64,000 nucleotides of DNA from Coffea arabica (Eukaryota; Streptophyta; Magnoliopsida; Gentianales; Rubiaceae), in NCBI RefSeq assembly GCF_036785885.1, contig NC_092323.1, positions 19,538,501 to 19,602,500 of the forward strand. Reading direction: 5' to 3'. The notes beneath the pieces are model-generated. The model worked only from the letters and a program-made list of their open reading frames with translations, made no database searches and was not told the DNA's origin. The position numbers were made by a program, and so were the translations under genes. Of this stretch, positions 13,544-24,534 are shown in pieces. The number at the start of each line of letters is the position of its first letter. Positions within the stretch are counted from its first letter, which is position 1.

Positions 13544-15064
13544 TAATAAGCGACTTCGTACCAGAGCTCGGCCCTCCACTTTTGCAATAAACTAACGCAA
13601 CTAGTATCTGTATATACTTATACTACTACTTGGGTCAAGGTGCTGCAGTCAAAACCATGATATCCTATAGTCAAAACTGTCTTTACCTATACCGCTACTA
13701 CTACTTCCCCCCAGTTGCTTCATCACCGGTCACTTTGTCACCTTGCTCATCTTGATCACCGGTCACTTTGTCTCTTTGTTCACCGGTATCACCTGTCTAC
13801 GAGTCAGTAAGACAACCAGCATTAAGTATTGAGAAAAGATCCGGCTACCCATTATGCATCACCTGGTAATAATTTAACACCAAATATAATTTAACCCATT
13901 ATGCATCACCGGTATAATTTAACCCATTATGCTACCCATTAATACTTTATAATTTAACACCAAATAAAGCCACATTTAAGAAGAGCAAATTTGGACATCT
14001 CAATCTCCAACTTTTCACAAGAGTTTTCATAACCAAAATGATAGATAGTTGTTTGTAAATAAGTACAGACGAAGCAGAAGAAAAGCACAAAACACCGATG
14101 ACAACTTGTCAAAGAAATGCAACTCAAATTACATATCGAATTGAACTATCAAATATCAAAGATTTGACAAACAAGCTGTGTATCAAAGCAAAACATGAAG
14201 TGGCCCCCAGCATACCTTTATATGAAAGAAGAAAAAGAATCTTTATGAAAGAAAAAGAAAAAAGAAAGCAGAGATTTTGGGAGAATACCATGCGTTTTTC
14301 TAGGTTTCCCATTCTTAGTTGCAGGTCTTTAATCGTGTTCTTGAGTATTCGGGTTTGTTCGTCGGTTTTGTCTACCTCCTCCTTTATATCCTTTTCCGGG
14401 GTTGATTCATGTTGCTTTGATATCCAGTGAAGCCATGCTATGGTCGAATCATAGCACACCACATCGTTGATAACTCTAAGCAAATGGAACCGATTTTCCA
14501 GGCCCAAACAGCATGCAACAAACTGTAAAAGATTAAAACAATAATGGATAAAAAGAAGAATAAAAATAAAATTTGATTTACATTGTAAATTTATATTTTT
14601 TTTCTCACCCATCCTAGTTTAAGACGCCAAAATATCCTGTATAACCAAAACCCCAAAGGGATATGGTACAGCTGAAAAATGTCTTTTGCAACTATGAAAG
14701 TAGCTACGTTAAAAATGGGCTCTGCCAAAGATCTTCTTCCTTGGTGGAAGAAGTATATCTGCAAAGTCCAGGAAAACACAAAAAATAAAACATAAAATCT
14801 TTAAATCTTTAAAAAAAATATGCTATAATACTCAAGAATCTCCTACCGAAGACATCAAACAAATAGAGCTCATATAAGCGTCCAGTTTATCGCCCTTTTT
14901 CATTTCGTCCCGTTGCCAACCGCACACCATGCCATACTCTGTCGCTGTTGCCAGTGCTGCAATCAGAATAATCTTCGGTGGAATGATCCTAGCACCACCT
15001 TTAAGGAGGTTCAGGCTAGCAAATGCTAGAGAATACGTAGCAGAATTTTGCAGGGTGACGGTGG
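13544..15064. repeat. Segmental duplication, right copy
   Basis: Counterpart of 1-4902 without the LTR insertion. It contains the better-preserved copy of the unrecognised gene. Homology begins at TAATAAGCGACTTCG (13544) and ends at CAGGGTGACGGTGG (15064), after which the two loci differ completely. Confidence 0.9.
13701..15064 (-). CDS. Unrecognised multi-exon protein, right copy
   Basis: Four exon-like blocks join in phase 0 at GT-AG sites: an exon ending at 14847 (open upstream to about 15064 or beyond), 14758-14609, 14522-14289, and 13796-13701 with a TAG stop. The first block encodes a hydrophobic stretch (IILIAALATATEYGMV). The third holds a likely C-terminal coiled coil (EEVDKTDEQTRILKN followed by DLQLRMGNLEKRM). 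The last encodes an acidic tail with a doubled DKVTGD unit. That four exons keep phase and the last is exactly 32 codons with its stop argues for a real gene. The start exon was not found: an in-frame ATG exists at 15188 but the stretch before about 15064 is not shared with the other copy. I do not recognise the family and assign no function. Confidence 0.5.
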
Positions 15065-15653
15065 ATTCACTTGTTAAACCATGTTCTTTTGCAGAGCAAT
15101 TTATTTTATCCTTTAAATTGAATTTATTGATGAGGGAACATGCATTTATGATGTAAAACAAACAAACAAGATTCAGAATTATTTTCACACAATAAAATGA
15201 ATAATCACGAATTGTTTTGTTTCATTATTTTGTATTTCTTTTTGCCCAGATTGTTCTTATGGTGAACGTGTTTGATAAAACTGCTAGGATGTACTGGATG
15301 TCTCATTAGTGTAGATATATGTGGCAACTCACTGGATTTCAAAACCAGCCATAGCATATTGGACCTTCTCATTATCCTTGTATACAAGGAAGTTACTTCA
15401 GGAAATTTGATCTTAATTGCTATTTCCCTATCATATTATGGGAATACCTTGGAAAAGGCAACTAAAAGCGTGAGTCCCCAAGTATGGTGTGTATTGGGCT
15501 TAGTGTACCTTGCCAAAAATTGTTTACATCAAAGGGAAAGGCATGTACTATTTGTTTTCGACTCTGATATTGATAGAAGGCTTGTTTGCTTCATTTGTTG
15601 TGGTTTTTGAAATAGTTTCCGATCCTAGAGAGAGAAATGCTCCGAATGTGGCC

Positions 15654-15790
15654 TTGTTTGGACAGCCATTTTCCGTCTAAAAATTGCGTCATTTTCCATG
15701 ATCACATTTCCCTATTACCTTTTTTTCTCATATACATCAATTTGCTACAGTAATTTTTCTACAAAAAATCCTAGAAAATGCAATCCAAAG
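15654..15790. mobile_element. MITE-like repeat (TTTGGAT family)
   Basis: The segment runs from CTTGTTTGGACAGCC to AAAATGCAATCCAAAG and matches, inverted, the element at 25406-25545. Shared internal blocks include the CTACAGTAATTTTTCTA region. It is short and noncoding. It lies downstream of the P450 pseudogene. Confidence 0.55.
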
Positions 15791-16010
15791 GACTTTTCTA
15801 CTTATTCGTAGGCTAAGAGTAAAATGATCGAGAGAACAGTCATACTGAAATCATGAGATTCTGCAGGTACAAAAATTCTGACCATAAAAATATGAGGACG
15901 CGGTTTTTGTTGAGAAATGTTTCTCCAGTGATATAAATCATGGCATGACAGTTCTTATTGTTTAGTAGGTCTTGAGAACATCTTACATCTTCAATGTCCT
16001 GAGTCGTGAT

Positions 16011-18512
16011 CTAAATTTCCTTTAATATGATGGGAGCTCCATGTTGTGGTTGAAGAGTAATAACCGTATTGGGGGCATGCGTGTAGGATGGTGAGAGCTC
16101 GAATGAGAAATTTTGTACTATGATGGATAATGCAATCTTTGCTTCCATCAGTGCAAAATTTTGGCCAATGCAGGTTTTGGGACCCCACCCAAAAGGGAAG
16201 AATGCTAGTTGATTTTTCGAAGCCTTAGACAATCCTTCTGAGAACCTTTCAGGTTTAAATTCCTCTGCATCACTGCCCCATAGCTCAGGATCATGATGGA
16301 TGAGTAATAAGGGCAGTGTAAGATCTACCCCTGCTGGAAGAGAGAGATTTCCTATCTTTGTTTCCTGGTATGTATGTTTATACAGAGCGATAGCTGGTGG
16401 ATATAATCTGAGGACTTCTTGAAGAATCATGGTTACCTGTAAATATTCCCAATCGTTTACACCAAATGTCATAAGATAATATTTGACTAAAGAAAACAAG
16501 TAGATCAGTAAATATTTAATAGAAGTCTCTGTAAAAATTCTACAACTCAAATAAACAGTTCATGTCTCCACTTCCAAGATGTAGGAAGAAGTGAGGAAGA
16601 AAAATAACTATGGGGGAATGGATTGAACATGAAGCATTTTCTATTAAAAGGAATTGTACGTGAGCTTGTTCTTTGTATTACTTCCATTTGAATATTCTGC
16701 TCTAGTTGGTGATTGAAAAGAAAACACATTAAAAGCCTATCTGTATCAATTACCACTGCTTTTCTTCGAAAAGTTATTACAATATGACCTTCATCGGAGC
16801 ATTGCATCAAGGCCATTTTGGAAGTTAACTCTGCCGCAGATAACAAAGTTATAATCAGCGCAGAGGATGTTCAATGGAAAGTAGTTGCAAATATCTTAGT
16901 GATTTACAACTCTCATTCCAATGGATGTTTAAGGAACATGTAGTTTTAAAGTATCTTAGCGATTTTTCAATATTAAATGAATTGGAACTTCAATAAAAGG
17001 TAACAACTATGTCTGAAAGAAGTAAAGAGCAGTACTCACAGTTTTAAGTTGGCTTATAGTTTTAGCATCAGGATGCTGTTTCCCACACAATGCTAGAACT
17101 TCTTCCCTTGCTTGCTCTTGCCACTCTGGATGCATTGCCAGGATGATCATCGTCCATGTTAACAAGCTTGAGGTTGTCTCTTGACCAGCTATGTAGAACT
17201 GCTTGCATTCCTCTATTATTTCTTTGATGGTCATCTTGTTACCATTTTTGTTCTGTGGACTAGATTGTAGGCTGTTTTCATCATTCGACTGCAAGAGTAG
17301 GCCAAGTAGATCATCTGTATTTGTTTGTCCAGTTCTCATCAGGGTTTCCTTTCTCTCAATCAAAGACTTGAGCATTGAAGTAATGTTTTTGTCCTAACTT
17401 TTTCTTCTCCGGTTCTTTTTTGTTGGAATGAATCTGTTCATTAATATGGTAAGGATATCATACAACTCAGAATTCTCTCATAACGAGGCCATTAGGTATT
17501 CTTGCAATGCCTAATGACACTGACTGAAAAAACCAAAGCTCATATGTGAAGCGTATTGTACCTGAGACCAGGAATGTACAAGCTTTGCATGGCTTCAACA
17601 ACCAAACCTTGCAGCTCTCTCTGAAGCTTCAGGATTTGATTTCCTTCGTTGAAGTTGCTTCCAAATGCTGTCCGAGAAATAATATCTCCAGTCAAGTCCT
17701 GAAATTCAGGCCAGACATCTATTTCACAGGTTCCACCAAGAGCAATTGATTTCTTCCACTTTTCTACCACCAAGACACAACTCTCTGCAAATATTGATAC
17801 CATTCCCTATTTTGACACACAGCAGTGGGACAAAAACAGTTTGAGAATCCATACTGTTATTCATTAATCTTAGGCTTCTTAGTACCATCTCAAAAACGAT
17901 ACCTGGTGGAGACAAGGAGGGCTGGAAAATTACCTTTAGTTTCTCCAAGTTGAATGCAGGAGTCATTATCCTCCTGTGAGTAGCCCATGTTTCACCCTCT
18001 AGAAGCGTCAATCCTTCTGTCAGAATGAGTATCAGAGGGTTCAACGCCAGTGGTGTTATACCAAAGTGACCTTGCTTGTTAGCTAGCACTTCTTTTATTA
18101 TATCAGGATCCATAATGTTCAACCTTGGAGTTGTCCCTGCCCAACATAGTGATACTTTTCCTGTTTGCATGTGAAACACATCTCAGGAAACTACAATTTG
18201 CAATGATACGATTCATCGTGAATCTTGTAACTTACCATATTTTTGAGCTGTGTTGAGAGTGAAGGGATCGACACGCGGTGCAATCTGATGAGAAAGGCTC
18301 ATTGGTTTAGACCATGCTTCAGTGATTTGCTTCATGAAGTCTTTCATGTCTCCAATCAGAAGTTTGTAGGGGTTGCCTCTGATTCCTTGCTGTTTTAAGC
18401 GCCTTTCAAGCCATTTTGGCTTCCACCAGATGGAGTAAAAAACTTTCAGAAAGAAGTAGCTTACCAGAAGTAGAGCAGTGATTTTTAGGGACAGGATTTT
18501 CAGATCTTCCAT
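16011..18512 (-). pseudogene. CYP72A: CYP72A cytochrome P450 with one premature stop
   Basis: Five exons join with GT-AG sites and consistent phases: 18512-18236, 18160-17934, 17806-17562, 17433-17040 and 16436-16011, giving 523 codons with the stop, normal for CYP72A. Visible features are an N-terminal membrane anchor (ITALLLVSYFFLKVFY), the I-helix AGQETTS, the K-helix EVLR, PERF, and the heme loop [10 protein letters not shown], in which the usual Arg of FxxGxRxCxG is Lys. Family members oxidise diverse small molecules such as terpenoids at the ER; the substrate cannot be told here. Codon 263 is TAG (17394-17396), between the conserved FIPTKKN segment and ITSML, and would remove the whole catalytic C-terminal half. 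No other break was seen, so it is a recent pseudogene, a null allele or a sequence error. Intron 4 (603 bp) holds no other gene. Confidence 0.9.
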
Positions 18513-18587
18513 TAACTTGAAGATTTTCAGCTACTTGGTTTTTGGTTCTGTTGAATGCTTTATGGTTTCTAAATGCTTCTAGTTCGA

Positions 18588-18595
18588 TATTTATA
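18588..18595 (-). promoter_or_regulatory. TATA box of the CYP72A gene
   Basis: TATAAATA on the minus strand lies 76 bp upstream of the ATG at 18512. That would give a 5' leader of roughly 45-50 nt, a normal plant arrangement. Assigned from position and consensus only. Confidence 0.5.
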
Positions 18596-18734
18596 CTGGT
18601 GCCTTTCTGAAACTTCTGTTTGAAATTTAAGTCAAGGATAGTTGCTATTGAGCGAGTGCATACAAGGATTTTCTTCTTCCTTGTCAAGTTAATCTACCAG
18701 TACCTTTCACATCTTCATTATTTTACTACTTAAT

Positions 18735-18871
18735 GATCTTGGAGAATAAGTTATGTCCCTGGTCCATTTGGATTGTTGTTTCCAATAGAAAAATTTTTAC
18801 ATTGATCTTGGAGAATAAGTTATGTCCCTGGTCCATTTGGATTGTTGTTTCCTATAGAAAAATTTTTACAT
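18735..18871. repeat. Tandem duplication, 69-bp unit
   Basis: Two nearly identical copies start at 18735 and 18804 (each begins GATCTTGGAGAATAAG). Each contains GGTCCATTTGGATTG, the end of a MITE-like element that continues to about 19077, where the inverted end (GTAATCCAAACATG) is found. One end of that element, with its flank, was apparently duplicated. Confidence 0.8.
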
Positions 18872-19114
18872 TTTTCGTGCACATAATTTTCAACGATTTG
18901 TTTATTTTATATAAATCAAATTACTACAACTTACGTACATATTTTTTTTCAAGAACTTCAAAAAATAGCAAACCAAATAAATATTTTTCAATCACTTTTT
19001 TACCTTGTATAAATCAAATTGGAATAATATATTTTTTTACAAAAATTTTAAAAAATAGTGTAATCCAAACATGTCCGTAAACTGTACATAGCTGTATTCC
19101 TTTCTCATTCTAAA

Positions 19115-19999
19115 GGGTTAATTACATTTACCTCCCATGAGGTTTGACCAAATAACGAATCGATCCCTGAGATTTGACCAAATAACAAAAAGGTCCCTCA
19201 ACCGTTAGTCTTTGCCATTGACTGTTAGGGTTAATTACATTTACCCCCTTGAAATTTGACCAAATAACGAATCGATCCCTAAAATCTGACCAAATAACAG
19301 ATTCCTCCCCCATACTAACTTCTGTCACTTCATTTATATAATATAGGAAAAGTATAAGGAGCTGGTACATTATGGAAAGAAAAAATGCATACTACATTTT
19401 CAACCCTCTTATTTGCTAGAAATTTTAATTTTACTTTATCTTTTAAATAAATTATTTTTTGAAAAAATAGGTACTTTGTTCATATAATTGGGAAAAGTCG
19501 TAAAGCACTGGTATTTTATGGAATAATGGGTATTACCCTATGTAATCCAAAATTTGTCATACTATTTCACCAAATTACAAAATACGTGTATGGCAAATTT
19601 TGCATTACAAGGTCTATCAAAATTTACTCTGATTTTATCTGTTAAATAAATTAATAATTTGTTGGATTCAAAATTTTATTTGTTAACCAAAATTTTTTTC
19701 TGAAAACACAAAAATCGATAGGTCAAAAATTTGATGGAAATCAATAAGGGTTGTTCAGACTTTTGGCTATTTCCGTTACATATAAGTGACAGAAGTTAGT
19801 GTGGGGGAGGAATCTGTTATTTGGACAAATTTTTGGGATCGATTCATTATTTGGTCAAATTTCAGGGGGGTAAATGTAATTAATCCTAACAGTCAACGGC
19901 AAAGACTAACGGTTGAGGGACCTTTTTGTTATTTGATCAAATCTCAGGGATCGATTCGTTATTTGGTCAAACCTCAGGGGAAGTAAATGTAATTAACCC
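19115..19999. mobile_element. Nonautonomous Mutator-like element with long TIRs
   Basis: The element starts GGGTTAATTACATTTAC and ends with its inverse. The flank CATTCTAAA at 19106-19114 and 20000-20008 is a perfect 9-bp target duplication, diagnostic of Mutator-like elements. The inverted repeats run about 200 bp and contain a repeated GACCAAATAACGAATCGATC unit. The apparent open frames at 19128-19370 and 19786-19986 are mirror images produced by the inverted repeats, not genes. Confidence 0.85.
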
Positions 20000-20360
20000 C
20001 ATTCTAAAAGGTCATCCGAATATAATATATTATAAATGGTGATGGAAAAGCCGTCGGCTAAGAGTTTTGCTTTTTCGTGAAGAGCAAGCATTGGCTCAAA
20101 AGTCAAATAGAAAAAACTGAAAAACAAATTGCTTCCACCGCGTCAGCTGCTGCTAGACGTTCAGAATTTTGGTTTTGGATGAGACTATAGTTAACAGAAC
20201 GTTTTCCTGCGCAAAGTTGAAAGTTCGTGGAAACTGCAATTTGATTTTTCCTTTTCTTTTCTATTTTGGCATAAATTCTTCTGCAAAATTTTGTCCTTTT
20301 TTTTTGTTGACGTATAATGTTGATATATCAAGTGATCAATATTGAAACACATCAATATTG

Positions 20361-21042
20361 AACACATATTAACAATTATTATTCTTCTTTATATTTGTAT
20401 ACTTTCCTTATTTAATCTTGATTATTTTTCCTTACATTTATTTATTTTCTCTAATTAATCGTATATTTTCAAAAATATAACACCTAAAATATATTTTATC
20501 GAGTGTTCGGGTTAGGGTTGCATACGAATCAAATCGAATCGAGTTTTGATCTTATCGAACCGAGTCTTGACTTAATTTTATTGAACTCGAGCTTGAGCTC
20601 GAAAAAATAAAAAATAATTATTTTATTTTTTAAAAAATAAATAAAATAATATTTTTTTCTTAATAAATAATAAAATATTAAGGATATATATATTTTTACT
20701 ATTAAAATAAATAAATAAATATATATATATATATATACTCAAACTCGCGAGTCGAACTTAATATTTTGAGCTCGATTTCGACTCGAGCCAGCTCGAACTC
20801 GAGTCGAGTTTGACTTGAGCCGCTCGCGAGTCTAAGCTCGTTTGCAGCTCTAGTCCGAGCACTCGTTAGAGAGACCGTCAATTTATTATGCTTACCAAAA
20901 TATTCTCCTCCGCTAGCGGATTTTTTTTTTCTGGAAAAAGAAAATCACATGCATCCATTCGAGAATTTTACTCATTAAATTGAAGTCCGATATTGATATT
21001 ATAAAATAAAAAAGTTTCTAAAACAATCAAAGAAATAAAGTC
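20361..21042. repeat. Inverted repeat, left arm
   Basis: Reading forward, 20361-20512 plus 20853-21042 match the reverse complement of 23369-23040. Shared landmarks are TTTTCAAAAATATAACAC, CTCCTCCGCTAGCGG and CAATCAAAGAAATAAAGTC. A hAT-like element (20513-20852) was inserted later into this arm. The arms enclose the Dabb gene. Confidence 0.8.
20513..20852. mobile_element. hAT-like MITE in the inverted repeat
   Basis: The ends are TAGGGTTGCATACG and, inverted, TAGAGCTGCAAACG. Flanks GTTCGGGT (20505-20512) and GTCCGAGC (20853-20860) fit a decayed 8-bp target duplication (5 of 8). The inside is alternating CTCGAGCTCG-like sequence around an AT-rich core. It is the same family as 39103-39639. 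Confidence 0.7.
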
Positions 21043-21305
21043 CAACGGTGGTCCAAAAAACTAATGAAAGACTGTATTACGTTTAGTTGTGTGATTGAAT
21101 TTCACTCACATGACCAATAAAATTGAAAACAAATTTAGACAGGTAAGAGTAGCCTCCTATAAAGGAAAATTGGATATATGCAGGCCTGGACTTGAAGAAA
21201 AGCACGGGTTGGACATCACTTGGCAAACGATAAAAGGGCAGGGCAGGGTGAGAGAAATAAAGAGGACGAGGGAAGGTGGCTAAGGATAACATTGGCGCTT
21301 AGAAA

Positions 21306-21518
21306 TCACTTGAAGGTGTATTGCAGTTTCCTTTGCGTAATGTGCTCATCTTCAGTCGCTGTGGCCTGTGAGAGAATTGGCTGAACCATATGCATTATTT
21401 TCTTCATTTCATCATCATCCTTGCACAAGAGAAATTTCTTAAAAAGCAGTGAACTGACCAACTTCAAGAGAGCGAAAGTAGCTCCAGTTCTATAGCATGT
21501 CACTATGGGGCAAGGCAT
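21306..21518 (-). other. Possible coding fragment, unrecognised
   Basis: A 70-codon frame ending in TGA at its low end has protein-like composition in its second half (MKKIMHMVQPILSQATATED). No partner exon or acceptor was found, and it lies downstream of the Dabb gene on the same strand. It could be a remnant exon or chance. The rest of 21043-22153 shows nothing recognisable. Confidence 0.2.
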
Positions 21519-22153
21519 GCACTAGTTGAGAGTGAAACTGAACCAAACTTCCCATTTCAAATCTGCCAGTTGTGCAGTCATTGGTTGCACAGCGATCACT
21601 TCACTTCAAACAATTTTTAGTGATCGAGCGGTAGACTTGCATGCAAGAAATCAAACTGAGGAGAGGAGGCTGATAGGGCTCAAAACGAAAAATTGCAAAA
21701 TTGCTATCCTTGTTGTATACTCGTATCTGAAAGTCTTCTGTTCGAAATGGTGAAGCATGGAGGATGTCAAAACTCGCTTTCCAATCAAGAATAACACCCT
21801 CTTTGTGTTTCTATGGGATTAACTAGTAAAAATTACCAAAGAACAAATATACCTAAACAAGAAATAACAAGACCAAATCTCTTGAAAAAATGAAAAATAA
21901 AACTAGCAACTTAAAAGCAAATCTAACAGAACAAAAACATAGAATACTTCCAATTGGGCAAAAGCTTCTTCTCATTATTAGCAGCATTCTAGTTTCAAAG
22001 CCTAATATCATCCTAAACACCAACAACAACAATGCCATTGAACATTCATGCCCTAATAATAGTCCAATAAAGCATAAAAGAGAAATGGCCAAAAAAAAAA
22101 AAAAGAAGCAGCTTGGCGAAACAGGACAATTGAACAGAGAATTGTACCCTTCA

Positions 22154-22987
22154 TCAGAGGCTAGCCGTCTGCGGCGGAGGAACAACGTAATCCAGCACCA
22201 CCACACCATCTAGCTTATCCCTAACCAAATCCTTCTGCTTATTGGCCGCCTCCGGTTCCGCATCGAATCCCTCCAATTCATTAACCCCGTTGAGTACTGC
22301 AACAGAGGCGATTGAAAACCCTTTCGCTCTCCCGGGAGAAAAGTTCTCCCCAAAACTCAACTGCTCAATCCCCGGAAACTTCTCTTTGATTCCCCCAGTC
22401 ACCCCCAAAACCTCATTTTTCTCATCCTCCCCGGAGCCCTCCTTCAATTTCAAAAACGTCACCCTCATAGCCGAACCGGGAGGAATATTAACCGCGCCGG
22501 CGCCACTGGCAACCCAATCGACGGCCATAATGTCATCGACGATAGGCTTGACGTAATTGGTGACGACGGCGACGTGGTCAGGGTGTGCGGAGTAAGCATC
22601 GAGGTCGGACTTGGAGGCGTAGCGAGAGTGGAGCATGTGAGTGAAGGTGAGAGAGGAGGATCTGGACCGGAGGACCGGGCCGGCGGTGAGGTGGAGGACG
22701 GAATCGAGTGAGGCGAGACTACTGAGGTTGTTGACCACGGCCGTTGCTTTGGAAGGGTCAATATCTGGTTTCACTTTGAAGAGGACGATGTGTTCTATGA
22801 ACTCAGGTGGATTGCCGGCGGACATTTTGATGGACGGTTGTGATTGAGCGGCGTAGAGACGGGTGGTGGAGGGAAAGTAGAAGAATTTGAACGGAGAAGG
22901 AGAAGAAGAAGAAGAAGAGCGGAGACGAGGAAATGATAAGATGTTTGTGCTACAGTAAACTGCTGCTCTTACACCTCCACACAGCAT
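22154..22987 (-). CDS. Stress-responsive A/B-barrel (Dabb) protein, plastid-targeted
   Basis: A single-exon frame of 277 codons. The first ~50 residues are rich in Ser, Arg and Phe and poor in acids (SFPRLRSSSSSSPSPFKFF), like a chloroplast transit peptide. A Dabb domain follows at about residues 58-153 (FIEHIVLFKVKPDID at its start), then a more diverged second Dabb-like half up to DGVVVLDYVVPP. Dimeric alpha-beta barrel proteins of this plant group respond to stress; their exact activity is not established. I chose the ATG at 22987 because the 34 codons before it are basic, unlike a leader, and overlap the presumed promoter. The gene sits between inverted repeat arms, the right one starting only 52 bp upstream of the ATG. 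Confidence 0.85.
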   Translation of the reverse strand: MLCGGVRAAVYCSTNILSFPRLRSSSSSSPSPFKFFYFPSTTRLYAAQSQPSIKMSAGNPPEFIEHIVLFKVKPDIDPSKATAVVNNLSSLASLDSVLHLTAGPVLRSRSSSLTFTHMLHSRYASKSDLDAYSAHPDHVAVVTNYVKPIVDDIMAVDWVASGAGAVNIPPGSAMRVTFLKLKEGSGEDEKNEVLGVTGGIKEKFPGIEQLSFGENFSPGRAKGFSIASVAVLNGVNELEGFDAEPEAANKQKDLVRDKLDGVVVLDYVVPPPQTASL

Positions 22988-23039
22988 TTTTTTTCTGATG
23001 TTCCAAACTCCCAAGTCGCACTTGATTCGCCCCCGTTTT

Positions 23040-23369
23040 GACTTTATTCCTTTGATTGTTTTAGAAACTTTTTTATTTTGTAATATCAATATCGGACTTC
23101 AATTTAATTAGTAAAATTCTCGAGATGGATGCATGTATGTGATTTTCTTTTTCCAGAAAAAAAAAAAAAAATCCGTTAGCGGAGGAGAATATTTTGGTAA
23201 GCATAACTCTATTGAGTGCCCGGCCACTGGTTAAAATAAGCTCAAGTGTTATATTTTTGAAAATATAAGACTAATTAGAGAAAGTAAATAAATACAAGGG
23301 AATGTATGCAAGATTAAATAGAAAAAAGTATATAAATGTAAAAGAAAATAATAATTGTTAGTATGTGTA
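23040..23369. repeat. Inverted repeat, right arm (Dabb upstream region)
   Basis: Reverse complement of the left arm at 20361-21042. It begins at the proximal promoter of the Dabb gene, so the duplicated piece is the gene's 5' flank plus a MITE-like segment related to 24535-24697. The enclosed spacer is about 2.0 kb. Confidence 0.8.
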
Positions 23370-24084
23370 TATATATGTAGTAAATTAAGTAAATGTTAGG
23401 TGTATAAAGGGAACCTTAAGAGCACCCGTTAGAAAAATCTATAAACTAATATGATCAAGGATAATTTGTTTAGTGCCATAAACATGTGGAATGGGCTAAA
23501 TTCACATCCTCCCGTTCTAAATTCACACTCTAACTACTAATATGGCAATTGAACCCTTATCACTTAATGACTTTCACTTATAACTTTTTGCAATTTCAAA
23601 ATTATAATTTCATAGAGTAAAGAAATTTGCCATAACACCTATTCTTTCAATTAGTTTCCTAATTTTTTTAAAAAATTCATTGCACATTGTTGTTAATAAT
23701 TTGTATTGTATTAAGTATCTTTAAACAATAATAAACAATAATAAATTCATGAAATTCATTGTAATAAAAAATTCATTGTATTAAGTGTCTTTAAATAATA
23801 ATAAATTCATGAAACCTATCAAGTTAGGTAATAGAGTTAGAGATCTTGTGTACTTCAAAAGTGTTACTACACAAATAATTTCATCATTTTGATAGAATAC
23901 GCATCCTATAAAAGAAACTGAAAAATGCAAAAGAAACATCCAATAGTCTATAAATTTGGTGTAATGTTTAATTAACAACCAAAATCATTAATGGGATTAC
24001 ACATAAATACTGAAATATTGAAATTTTTACATGGAATATGAATAGTACTATGATAATTTTGATTGTTATATATTTAGAAAAAAG

Positions 24085-24201
24085 GAAATGTTATTTGCAC
24101 TCACCATTTATTTTTATTATATGGTCTAACAAATGAAAACTATATGATTAGAATGATAATGGAAGTGAGATTAACATAAATGGGAGTGCAAATAACACTT
24201 C
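24085..24201. mobile_element. Short MITE
   Basis: The ends are inverted: GAAATGTTATTTGCACTC and GAAGTGTTATTTGCACTC (the second read on the minus strand), about 117 bp in all. The flanks share ATTTAGAAAAA. It appears nested in the possible larger element around 23.5-24.5 kb. Confidence 0.65.
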
Positions 24202-24534
24202 TCATTTAGAAAAACAAAAATCAAAATAAAAAAGGAGAAAAATAAATTAAAAATACACATTACACATCCCATAAGCCCAAGATTTTTCAAAACCCATGAG
24301 ATTTTTGTTGAAAATATTTAGAAGAAAAAGTAATGCAAGAAATGGTTACAAGAGCAATGCTAAGCAAATTGCTTGCAGTGGATGAAAGCATAAATTTGGA
24401 ATTACAAAAGGTCATAAGAAAACCATTAAATGTAAAAAGGTTTTAATATCATATTGATCTTTAGCGTATGGATATGGGATGCAAGGGTGTGAATTTAGCC
24501 TCTCCCTAAACATTGTTTTTCTAACGGTGTCCAA

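Noticed and set aside
15272..15610. 112-residue plus-strand frame upstream of the MITE at 15654
   Set aside because: No recognised motif, AT-rich composition and no partner exons; treated as chance.
16547..16846. 99-residue minus-strand frame between P450 exons
   Set aside because: Falls in intron 4 of the CYP72A gene and matches no P450 segment; adding it would disrupt the conserved exon junction.
19128..19370. 80-residue frame resembling the frame at 19786-19986
   Set aside because: The resemblance arises because both lie in the inverted repeats of one nonautonomous element; neither has gene context.
22242..22556. Plus-strand 104-residue frame at the Dabb locus, and 22465-22761 minus
   Set aside because: Overlap the Dabb coding exon in other frames; composition follows from its GC-rich codons.
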